DNA of 12,366 bases from the NCBI GenBank assembly GCA_016873905.1, contig VGVU01000030.1, positions 1-12,366 on the forward strand, written 5' to 3'. The notes beneath the pieces are model-generated. The model made no database searches and was not told the origin of the DNA. It saw nothing but the letters and a program-made list of their open reading frames with translations. Positions 1-4,543 of the stretch are shown one piece after another. This DNA comes from Betaproteobacteria bacterium. GTDB lineage: Bacteria; Pseudomonadota; Gammaproteobacteria; Burkholderiales; Thiobacillaceae. Numbering within the stretch: position 1 is the stretch's first letter; the number at the start of each line of letters is the position of its first letter. Made by a program: the position numbers and the translations under genes.

Positions 1-254
1 GCGATGGACTCGATGAAGGCGATTTCGTCGCCGGAGGCAAGGGCGGTATCGGGTTGCGCGGCGCGCTTGTTGACCATGATCTGCAGGGTGCTACGGGGTT
101 TTGAGAAGGCCTTGTCCCAATCGCCGCCGCGGATGGCGAGCAGGCTCATCAGGCCGGAAATGGTGGCGTGGGAGGGGGGGACACGCAGCGTCTCGCGGCC
201 CAGGCCCAGTTTGCCCATCAGGTCGCCAAAATAATAAATCGTCAGGTTGTGCAT
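1..254 (-). CDS. MoaD/ThiS-family sulfur-carrier protein, 3' end outside the window
   Basis: The frame reads from ATG at 254 towards the left edge, giving 84 complete codons with no stop (N-terminus MHNLTIYYFGDLM). The pattern fits the beta-grasp fold of MoaD-type small subunits: a first hydrophobic strand (LTIYYFG), a middle segment, then a late block IMVNKRAAQ followed by ALASGDEIAFIESIA. In MoaD this last block (VN....L.DGDEVAF.P) lies just before the C-terminal Gly-Gly that carries the thiocarboxylate sulfur. That diglycine would be only a few residues beyond the edge, so it cannot be confirmed. Known family members supply sulfur to molybdopterin synthase (MoaD) or thiazole synthesis (ThiS). 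The GDEIAF block favours MoaD, but no moaE or moa gene is visible. It lies 58 bp downstream of ubiD on the same strand, so co-transcription is possible. No strong Shine-Dalgarno sequence is seen. Confidence 0.72.
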   Translation of the reverse strand, partial: MHNLTIYYFGDLMGKLGLGRETLRVPPSHATISGLMSLLAIRGGDWDKAFSKPRSTLQIMVNKRAAQPDTALASGDEIAFIESI

Positions 255-277
255 GGTGAATTGCTCAGGTGGTGTCA

Positions 278-290
278 GCCGGTAACCGGC
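278..290. repeat. Short inverted repeat between ubiD and the MoaD-like gene
   Basis: GCCGGTAACCGGC is a 13-bp perfect inverted repeat (GCCGGT-A-ACCGGC) in the 58-bp gap after the ubiD stop. In the direction of transcription no T-run follows, so it is not a canonical Rho-independent terminator. It could be an RNA hairpin at the gene boundary or a chance GC-rich palindrome. Confidence 0.3.
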
Positions 291-312
291 GGATTTTAAA
301 CGGGGTTGCTGA

Positions 313-1776
313 TTAAAGCCCCAACTCGCCCCACAGCGCATCTACTCGCGCCTTGACTGCCGCGTCCATGACGATGGGGCGGCCCCATTCGCGGGTGGTT
401 TCTCCGGGCCATTTGTGGGTGGCATCCAGACCCATCTTGGAGCCCAGGCTCGGCACCGGTGAGGCGAAGTCGAGGTAATCGATGGGGGTGTTTTCAATGA
501 GCAGGGTATCGCGTGCGGGGTCAACGCGGGTGGTGATGGCCCAGATGACTTCGGGCCACGAGCGAATGTCGATATCGTCGTCCACGACGATGACAAACTT
601 GGTGTACATGAACTGCCGCAGGAAGCTCCACACGCCCATCATTACGCGCTTGGCGTGGCCGGGGTACTGCTTTTTCAGGCTGACGACGGCCATGCGGTAG
701 CTGCAACCCTCCGGCGGCAGGTAGAAATCGGCGATCTCGGGGAACTGCTTTTGCAGGAGCGGTACGAAGACCTCGTTCAGCGCTACCCCCAGAATCGCGG
801 GTTCATCCGGCGGTTTGCCGGTGTAGGTGGAGTGGTAAATCGGGTCGCGGCGCCGTGTCAGGCGTTCGACCGTGAACACGGGGAAACGGGCCTGTTCGTT
901 GTAATAACCGGTGTGGTCGCCGTAAGGGCCTTCCAGCGCGGTGTCGTCGGGATGAATGACGCCTTCCAGGATGATCTCGGCCCGCGCCGGTACCTGCAGG
1001 TCGGAGCCGATGGCCTTGGCCACCTCAGTCTTGGCCCCGCGCAACAGGCCGGCGAACTGGTATTCGGACAGCGAATCCGGCACCGGCGTTACCGCCCCGA
1101 GAATGGTTGCCGGGTCGGCGCCCAGCGCAACGCAAACGGGAAACGGCTTGCCTGGGTTTTGCGCGGTGAAATCGCGGAAATCCAGCGCGCCGCCGCGATG
1201 CGCCAGCCAGCGCATGATGAGGCGGTTTTTGCCAATCATCTGCTGGCGATAAATGCCCAGGTTCTGGCGGGTCTTCTGTGGCCCACGGGTGATGGTGAGG
1301 CCCCAGGTGACCAGCGGCGCGACATCACCGGGCCAGCAGGTCATCACCGGCAGGACCGCCAGATCGACCGCATCGCCTTCCAGCACGATCTCTTGGCAAG
1401 GCGGGTGGCTGACCACCTTGGGCGCCATGTTGAGTACCTGCTTGAGGATGGGGAGCTTGTCCCAGGCGTCTTTCAGTCCCTTGGGGGGCTCGGGTTCCTT
1501 CAGATAGGCGAGCAGGTGGCCAATCTCGCGCAGTCGGGCCGGGTCTTCCTCGCCCATGCCCAGCGCCACACGCTTGACGGTGCCGAACAGGTTGGCCAGT
1601 ACGGGCGTTGTGTGGCCAACGGGGTTTTCAAACAGGAGGGCAGGGCCACCGGCGCGCAGCACCCGGTCGGCGATCTCGGTCATCTCCAGATGCGGCGAGA
1701 CCGGCGCGGCAATGCGTTTTAACTCGCCACGCGCCTCCAGTTGGGCGATGAAATCGCGCAGGTCGGCATAGGGCAT
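313..1776 (-). CDS. ubiD: 4-hydroxy-3-polyprenylbenzoate decarboxylase UbiD
   Basis: At 487 residues this is close to E. coli UbiD (497) and alignable along its whole length. The family uses prenylated FMN, made by UbiX, and a divalent metal to decarboxylate 4-hydroxy-3-polyprenylbenzoate in ubiquinone synthesis. The block NLGIYRQQMIGKNRLIMRW supplies the expected metal and cofactor ligands: Asn172 and His193, with Glu238 in SEYQF. Arg177, Glu282 and Asp287 (EGPYGDHTG) fit the catalytic E-R-D/E set known from related decarboxylases. Other blocks such as KPPDEPAILG and the C-terminal NTPIDYLDFASP are intact. The ATG at 1776 is chosen because MPYADLRDF aligns with the E. coli N-terminus. Only a poor ribosome binding site precedes it, 20 bp after the dolP stop, so translation may depend on dolP. 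UbiX is not in view. Confidence 0.96.
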   Translation of the reverse strand: MPYADLRDFIAQLEARGELKRIAAPVSPHLEMTEIADRVLRAGGPALLFENPVGHTTPVLANLFGTVKRVALGMGEEDPARLREIGHLLAYLKEPEPPKGLKDAWDKLPILKQVLNMAPKVVSHPPCQEIVLEGDAVDLAVLPVMTCWPGDVAPLVTWGLTITRGPQKTRQNLGIYRQQMIGKNRLIMRWLAHRGGALDFRDFTAQNPGKPFPVCVALGADPATILGAVTPVPDSLSEYQFAGLLRGAKTEVAKAIGSDLQVPARAEIILEGVIHPDDTALEGPYGDHTGYYNEQARFPVFTVERLTRRRDPIYHSTYTGKPPDEPAILGVALNEVFVPLLQKQFPEIADFYLPPEGCSYRMAVVSLKKQYPGHAKRVMMGVWSFLRQFMYTKFVIVVDDDIDIRSWPEVIWAITTRVDPARDTLLIENTPIDYLDFASPVPSLGSKMGLDATHKWPGETTREWGRPIVMDAAVKARVDALWGELGL

Positions 1777-1796
1777 GGCGTAATGCGCGGAGGGCC

Positions 1797-2372
1797 TTAG
1801 CGGAGGTCTTCAAAGACCTTGATGACACGGGTCACGCCCGAGACCTTGGAGGCGGTCTCGGCGGCCGCATTACCCTCGGCCGGCTTGACGATGCCCATCA
1901 GGAAGACGACGCCATTTTCGGTGACGACCTTGATCTGATTGGCGTTTATGCGACGGTCGTTGAACAGCCCCGCCTTCACCTGAGTGGTCAGGAGGACATC
2001 GTTGCTACGGGTGACCAGCGAGGTTGGGGCGGCAATCTGCATCTCATTTTTGACTTCGCCCTCGCGCACATTTTCAACCCCGCGTGCGATCTCGCCCACG
2101 CGGGCCTTGAGCGCCTCGGTCGGGGCTTCGCCGGTGATCAGGACGCGGCGGTTATAGCTGGTAAAGTTGGCATGCACCTTGTCCAGCTTGGCTTCGGAGG
2201 TGCGGTGTGCCGCCTTGAGTTCGATCTCTTCATCCATCAGATAGGTGGTGACCGTGCGGCGATCTTCTGTCATGAGGACACCGACTCCGGCACCGCCGAC
2301 AATGACCGGGGCACAACCACTGAGAAGGCCTGCGGCCAGAAGAGAAAGGGCAAACAAGAAGGGGCTGCGCAT
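1797..2372 (-). CDS. dolP: Outer-membrane lipoprotein with two BON domains, DolP (YraP) type
   Basis: The start at 2372 gives 191 residues, which is the length of E. coli DolP. The N-terminus MRSPFLFALSLLAAGLLSGC is a clear type II signal peptide with lipobox Leu-Ser-Gly-Cys20. Ala at +2 rather than Asp predicts sorting to the outer membrane. Two BON domains follow, roughly residues 45-115 and 125-191, each with the typical hydrophobic strand and glycine turn (VLITGEAP near 77-84, VFLMGIVKP near 156-164). In E. coli DolP supports outer-membrane integrity and anionic phospholipid binding at division sites; the same role is inferred here. The longer frame starting at 2489 is rejected because it overlaps yraN and would bury the signal peptide. 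A GGAG ribosome binding site lies 7 nt before the chosen ATG. The neighbouring yraN supports the assignment, although diaA is missing between them. Confidence 0.92.
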   Translation of the reverse strand: MRSPFLFALSLLAAGLLSGCAPVIVGGAGVGVLMTEDRRTVTTYLMDEEIELKAAHRTSEAKLDKVHANFTSYNRRVLITGEAPTEALKARVGEIARGVENVREGEVKNEMQIAAPTSLVTRSNDVLLTTQVKAGLFNDRRINANQIKVVTENGVVFLMGIVKPAEGNAAAETASKVSGVTRVIKVFEDLR

Positions 2373-2408
2373 GGAAGCACTCCAGGTGGGACAGGATAGA
2401 GGGTTTGG

Positions 2409-2414
2409 ATTATA
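2409..2414 (-). promoter_or_regulatory. Candidate -10 element for dolP
   Basis: On the minus strand the 52-bp yraN-dolP gap contains a perfect TATAAT, placing a transcript start near 2402, about 30 nt before the dolP ATG. No good -35 hexamer sits at 16-18 bp spacing, so this rests on the -10 alone. E. coli yraP is known to belong to the sigmaE regulon, but I see no convincing GGAACTT / TCAAA pair here. Confidence 0.4.
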
Positions 2415-2424
2415 ACGCCTTGTA

Positions 2425-2784
2425 TTAAAAACCATCGAACGCGCTGCGCAGCCATTCCAGATGCGGGCCCTCAATGAGGATGGCGTCAAAGCGGCACAGG
2501 GGTTCGTTTGGCAGGAGCATCAGGTAATGGCGGGCCGCGTAGATCAGTCGTTGTTGCTTGTGGTGCGTAATGCTCGCCGCCGCGCCGCCGTAGTCTGTGT
2601 GGTGCCGGGCGCGCACCTCGACGAAGACGAGGGTGTCACCGTCCTGGGCAATGAGGTCAATCTCGCCGCCACGACAGCGATAATTGCGCGCAATCAGGGT
2701 CAGGCCTTGGCCTTCGAGGAAGGTCGCCGCTTGCCGCTCTGCGGCATCACCGCGTTGCTGGGTTATGCTTCGCCCCGTTTCCAT
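2425..2784 (-). CDS. yraN: YraN family (UPF0102) nuclease-fold protein
   Basis: The 119-residue protein matches the YraN/UPF0102 family, which has a PD-(D/E)xK endonuclease-like fold and no firmly established function. The signature is complete: an N-terminal helix GDAAERQAATFLEGQGL, then NYRCRGGEIDLIAQDGD with Glu41 and Asp43, then LVFVEVRAR with Glu56 and Arg58, and the family block YGGAAASITHHKQQRL. The C-terminal CRFDAILIEG...WLRSAF agrees with the E. coli protein. The start at 2784 is preferred over the longer frame from 2859 because it has a GGGGAA ribosome binding site 7 nt upstream and gives the usual family length. The longer version would run into rsmI. It starts divergently only 20 bp from rsmI and precedes dolP by 52 bp. 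In many gammaproteobacteria lpoA and diaA are neighbours; neither is here. Confidence 0.9.
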   Translation of the reverse strand: METGRSITQQRGDAAERQAATFLEGQGLTLIARNYRCRGGEIDLIAQDGDTLVFVEVRARHHTDYGGAAASITHHKQQRLIYAARHYLMLLPNEPLCRFDAILIEGPHLEWLRSAFDGF

Positions 2785-2804
2785 TCTTGTTTTCCCCGGT
2801 CTCC

Positions 2805-3677
2805 ATGATGCCAGATGATGCCCAACCCGCCCGGCCTTCGACACTGTATGTCGTGGCAACGCCGATTGGCAACCGGCGCGACATCAGCTTGCGCGCCCTG
2901 GATGTCCTGCGCAGTGTGGCGCTGGTGGCCGCAGAGGATACGCGGGTTTCGGGGGCCTTGTTGGCGGCCTATGGAATTCGCGTTCCGCTGTTGTCCTGCC
3001 GCGAACATAACGAGCGCGAGGCTGCGTCACGGATTATTGCCGCCTTGGGGGCGGGCGATAGCGTGGCGCTGGTCTCTGATGCCGGAACGCCAGGCATCTC
3101 CGATCCGGGCGCGCGCGTTGTGCGGGCCGTCCGGGAGGCGGGCTTTGTCGTGAGCCCGTTGCCGGGGGCGAGCGCCGTTACCGCGGCCCTGTCGGTCGCG
3201 GGGATTGAGGGAGACTGGAGCTTCCACGGCTTTCTGCCGCCCAAGACGGCGGCACGGCGCAAGGTGTTGGCGGGCCTGAAGGATCGACCCTGCGCATGGG
3301 TCTTTTATGAGGCGCCGCATCGCATTCTGGAGACCCTGGCCGATCTGGTTCAGGAACTGGGGGCGACCCGACGCTGCTTTCTGGGGCGGGAGGTGAGCAA
3401 GCACTTCGAGCAGTTTCATGCGGCCTCGTTAGGGGATCTGGTGGGCTGGCTGCAAGCCGATACGGATCGGCAGCGGGGCGAGTTTGTTTTGGTGGTTGAG
3501 GCGCCTGAGGCGGATCCGGACGCCGAGAACGCACGGGCCGAGGCGGTGTTGGCGACCCTGATGGAGGAATTGTCGCCCAGCCAGTCGGCCCGACTGGCGG
3601 CCCGGCTGACCGGGGTCAACAAATCGACGCTCTATACGCGGGCCTTGGCATTATCTGCAGAGCGGGACGCCGATTAA
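2805..3677 (+). CDS. rsmI: 16S rRNA 2'-O-ribose C1402 methyltransferase RsmI
   Basis: The 290-residue protein is a tetrapyrrole-methylase-fold RsmI (YraL) enzyme. In E. coli RsmI uses S-adenosylmethionine to methylate the 2'-OH of C1402 in 16S rRNA; RsmH, encoded downstream, adds N4-methylation to the same nucleotide. Visible motifs are LYVVATPIGN (14-23), AAEDTR (42-47), the SAM-binding VSDAGTPGISDPG (90-102), LPGASAVTAAL (119-129), FYEAPHR (167-173) and the substrate-side RGEFVLVVEA (224-233). The C-terminal helical region (NKSTLYTRAL) also agrees with the family. ATG at 2805 or 2808 places 13 residues before LYVV, as in E. coli. An in-frame TTG at 2787 is possible but overlaps the region next to yraN. 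No clear ribosome binding site is present. It runs towards rnpB, ending 26 bp before it. Confidence 0.95.
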   Translation: MMPDDAQPARPSTLYVVATPIGNRRDISLRALDVLRSVALVAAEDTRVSGALLAAYGIRVPLLSCREHNEREAASRIIAALGAGDSVALVSDAGTPGISDPGARVVRAVREAGFVVSPLPGASAVTAALSVAGIEGDWSFHGFLPPKTAARRKVLAGLKDRPCAWVFYEAPHRILETLADLVQELGATRRCFLGREVSKHFEQFHAASLGDLVGWLQADTDRQRGEFVLVVEAPEADPDAENARAEAVLATLMEELSPSQSARLAARLTGVNKSTLYTRALALSAERDAD

Positions 3678-3692
3678 CGGTTCTCACCGTTA
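3675..3692 (+). repeat. Hairpin at the rsmI stop codon, overlapping the rnpB promoter
   Basis: TAACGGT-TCTC-ACCGTTA is a perfect 7-bp inverted repeat with a 4-nt loop. Its left arm contains the rsmI stop codon and its right arm runs into the rnpB -10 hexamer. No T-run follows, so it is a weak terminator candidate. It could equally be an operator or a 3'-end stabiliser for the rsmI message. Confidence 0.45.
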
Positions 3693-3703
3693 TACTGCCG
3701 CCC
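3691..3703 (+). promoter_or_regulatory. Promoter core for rnpB with GC-rich discriminator
   Basis: TATACT at 3691-3696 (5 of 6 to the sigma70 -10) lies 7 bp before G3704, the first base of helix P1, so the inferred transcript start coincides with the mature RNA start. The intervening GCCGCCC is an all-G/C discriminator, a trait of stringently controlled stable-RNA promoters; E. coli rnpB is known to be stringently controlled. No good -35 is seen at standard spacing. The upstream sequence is the end of rsmI. Confidence 0.55.
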
Positions 3704-3854
3704 GGAGTTGGCTAGACAGTCGCCCGTCACCTGTTTGTGGCGGGAGGAAAGTCCGGGCTCCACAGGGCAGGATGCCAGGTAACACCTGGGCGCTATAAGG
3801 CCGCAAGGCCCCAAGGCGACGGATAGTGCAACAGAAACATACCGCCGATGGCCC

Positions 3855-3884
3855 GGACTTTGACGCTGCAAGGCGGCAAAGTCC
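3855..3884 (+). other. First hairpin of the P12 expansion
   Basis: GGACTTTG (3855-3862) pairs perfectly with CAAAGTCC (3877-3884), giving 8 bp. After an A-G mismatch a second helix CGCT/GGCG (3864-3867 with 3872-3875) closes a GCAA tetraloop of the GNRA class. The strength of the pairing supports a real RNA structure rather than random inserted DNA. Confidence 0.7.
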
Positions 3885-3920
3885 TCCTTGAGTGGGGAGG
3901 GTTCGCTCTCGCTGCAAAGA

Positions 3921-4028
3921 GGGGTTGCGCACGAAGGTGCGTGATCAGGGATTTCGCACGAAGGTGCGTGGTCAAGGATTGCACACGAAAGTGTGTAGTC
4001 AGGGATTGCGCACGAAGGTGCGTGGTCA
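3921..4028 (+). repeat. Four tandem 27-bp hairpin repeats inside rnpB
   Basis: Copies lie at 3921-3947, 3948-3974, 3975-4001 and 4002-4028, with an exact 27-bp period. Each is a linker (about GGGATTG) plus a hairpin CGCAC-GAAG-GTGCG plus a tail TGGTCA. The third copy reads CACAC-GAAA-GTGTG: the second stem pair changes from G-C to A-T on both sides, so pairing is kept, and the loop becomes a GNRA tetraloop. This covariation within the array argues that the hairpins are maintained as RNA structure. Confidence 0.9.
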
Positions 4029-4042
4029 GCCCCGCAAGGGGC
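4029..4042 (+). other. GCAA-capped terminal hairpin of the P12 region
   Basis: GCCCC-GCAA-GGGGC is a perfect 5-bp stem with a GNRA tetraloop, directly before the conserved CAGGCAAGGGTGAAA block. It strongly resembles the whole P12 of E. coli (CCCGC-GCAA-GCGGG). It may therefore be the ancestral P12 tip, with the extra hairpins inserted on its 5' side. Confidence 0.65.
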
Positions 4043-4263
4043 GGGCACAGGCAAGGGTGAAATCGTGCGGTAAGAGCGCACGGTCGGGCGGGTAACTGTC
4101 CCGACGGGTAAACCCCATCCGGAGCAAGGCCAAATAGGCAGACGCGTTTTTCGGAACACCGGCGGCCCGCCGGAGTCTGCGGGTAGGCTGCACGAGGCGG
4201 TGCGTGAGCATCGTCCCAGATGAATGACTGTCCACGACAGAACCCGGCTTATCGGCCAACTCC

Positions 4264-4276
4264 CCCTCCTTTTTTA
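4264..4276 (+). terminator. Possible rnpB transcript end
   Basis: Helix P1 is followed by CCCTCC and a run of six T (4270-4275). There is no local GC-rich hairpin directly in front of the T-run other than the long-range P1 helix, so this is a weak terminator candidate. It is the only T-run positioned to end the RNase P RNA close to its mature 3' end. Confidence 0.35.
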
Positions 4277-4446
4277 TGGACCCGTGCACGGCCATTGGCG
4301 GCTAGTAGTGATGTACTAGTTTGACCAAAGATCGGCGCGTTGTTTCATAACTTACATTAAGTTTGCCTCGCATTTGCATAATAATCCGGGTGGTTTTATT
4401 TTTGCGGCCGGGTTGCGTAAGTCCTTGTCCCCATTGAAAATTTCAC
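4276..4446. other. Non-coding stretch between rnpB and the mraZ promoter
   Basis: No gene is seen. It is A/T-richer than its surroundings. It contains three small palindromes: CCGTGCACGG (4282-4291), CTAGTA-N6-TACTAG (4302-4319) and TGAAAATTTCA (4435-4445). The last abuts the -35 hexamer of the mraZ promoter, and its A/T tract at 4437-4443 could act as an UP element. A TTGACC at 4321 has no convincing -10 partner. Confidence 0.5.
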
Positions 4447-4475
4447 TTGACGACCGGTTTTTTGCTTCCTATAGT
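4447..4475 (+). promoter_or_regulatory. Sigma70-type promoter of the dcw cluster (Pmra)
   Basis: TTGACG (4447-4452) and TATAGT (4470-4475) each match the consensus at 5 of 6 positions and are separated by exactly 17 bp. The predicted start is near 4482, leaving a leader of about 62 nt before the mraZ ATG. It occupies the position of the known Pmra promoter that drives the division and cell wall cluster in E. coli. Confidence 0.82.
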
Positions 4476-4484
4476 GCAGCCTGG

Positions 4485-4519
4485 TGGAGATTTGTGGGGG
4501 AAAGTGGGTCGTCGGGGTG
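4485..4519 (+). promoter_or_regulatory. MraZ operator: 10-bp-period TGGGN boxes
   Basis: TGGAG (4485-4489), TGGGG (4495-4499) and TGGGT (4505-4509) are separated by exactly 5 bp, and a degenerate fourth box GGGTG (4515-4519) falls on the same 10-bp register. Studied MraZ proteins bind TGGGN repeats with 5-bp spacers next to their own promoter and repress it. The array begins about 3 bp after the inferred transcript start, so bound MraZ would block initiation or clearance. Confidence 0.8.
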
Positions 4520-4543
4520 GTTTCCGGCATCTGCATAGGCGTT

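Larger units (their letters stand above)
3851..4046 (+). other. Expanded P12 domain of RNase P RNA
   Basis: In E. coli the P12 hairpin between GATGG and CAGGTAAGGGTGAAA is about 14 nt (CCCGC-GCAA-GCGGG). Here the same two flanks are about 190 nt apart. A short base helix can form from GCCC (3851-3854) and GGGC (4043-4046). Inside it are a hairpin at 3855-3884, possible smaller hairpins at about 3885-3898 and 3906-3921, four repeat hairpins in 3921-4028, and a GCAA-capped hairpin at 4029-4042 that resembles the ordinary P12. The pairings were found by eye, not by folding. Confidence 0.85.
3704..4266 (+). ncRNA. rnpB: RNase P RNA (type A) with an expanded P12 domain
   Basis: This is the catalytic RNA of ribonuclease P, which removes 5' leaders from tRNA precursors together with the small protein RnpA. 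P1 is formed by GGAGTTGGC (3704-3712) and GCCAACTCC (4255-4263). P3 is a plain 8-bp hairpin (3723-3744), shorter than in E. coli. Conserved core blocks are intact: GAGGAAAGTCCGGGCTCC (3744-3761), CCAGGTAACACCTGG, CAACAGAAACATACCGCCGATGG, CAGGCAAGGGTGAAA, GGTAAGAGCGCAC, GGAGCAAGGCCAAATAG (4121-4137), ATGAATGACTGTCC and ACAGAACCCGGCTTAT (4237-4252). The P15 loop carries the GGT that pairs with tRNA CCA (about 4107-4109). L17 keeps the GGCCC sequence for the P6 pairing. At about 563 nt it is some 186 nt longer than the E. coli RNA (377 nt), and essentially all of the excess lies in P12 (3851-4046). The exact 3' end is inferred. Confidence 0.97.

Noticed and set aside
655..1722. A long open frame of 355 codons on the plus strand across ubiD
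   Set aside because: It lies wholly antisense to ubiD, whose protein matches its family from end to end. The antisense translation has no recognisable domain and is expected from high G+C at third positions.
2373..2489. Longer dolP start at 2489
   Set aside because: It would place 39 unconserved residues before a clear lipoprotein signal peptide and overlap yraN. The 2372 start has a good ribosome binding site and yields the family length.
3921..4028. CRISPR array
   Set aside because: The 27-bp units are contiguous with no unique spacers, only four copies exist, and they sit within a known structural RNA.
3848..4060. A 70-codon frame on the plus strand with a 9-residue repeat (ARRCVV-like)
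   Set aside because: The 27-nt unit is a multiple of three, so any frame through it repeats. The region is inside the RNase P RNA and the compensatory stem change supports RNA structure. No ribosome binding site or family match is apparent.
3674..4159. Minus-strand frames across rnpB, including one with CAIPDYTLSCAILDHAPSC-type repeats
   Set aside because: They are antisense readings of the hairpin repeats in rnpB, with no independent evidence of coding.
4302..4322. Rho-independent terminator from the CTAGTA/TACTAG inverted repeat
   Set aside because: The stem is only 6 bp and A/T-rich with a 6-nt loop, and only three T follow, so it lacks the strength and U-tract of a terminator.
4484..4543. 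Longer mraZ start at GTG 4484
   Set aside because: The extra residues would be encoded by the MraZ operator itself, and the family begins with MFRG at 4544.
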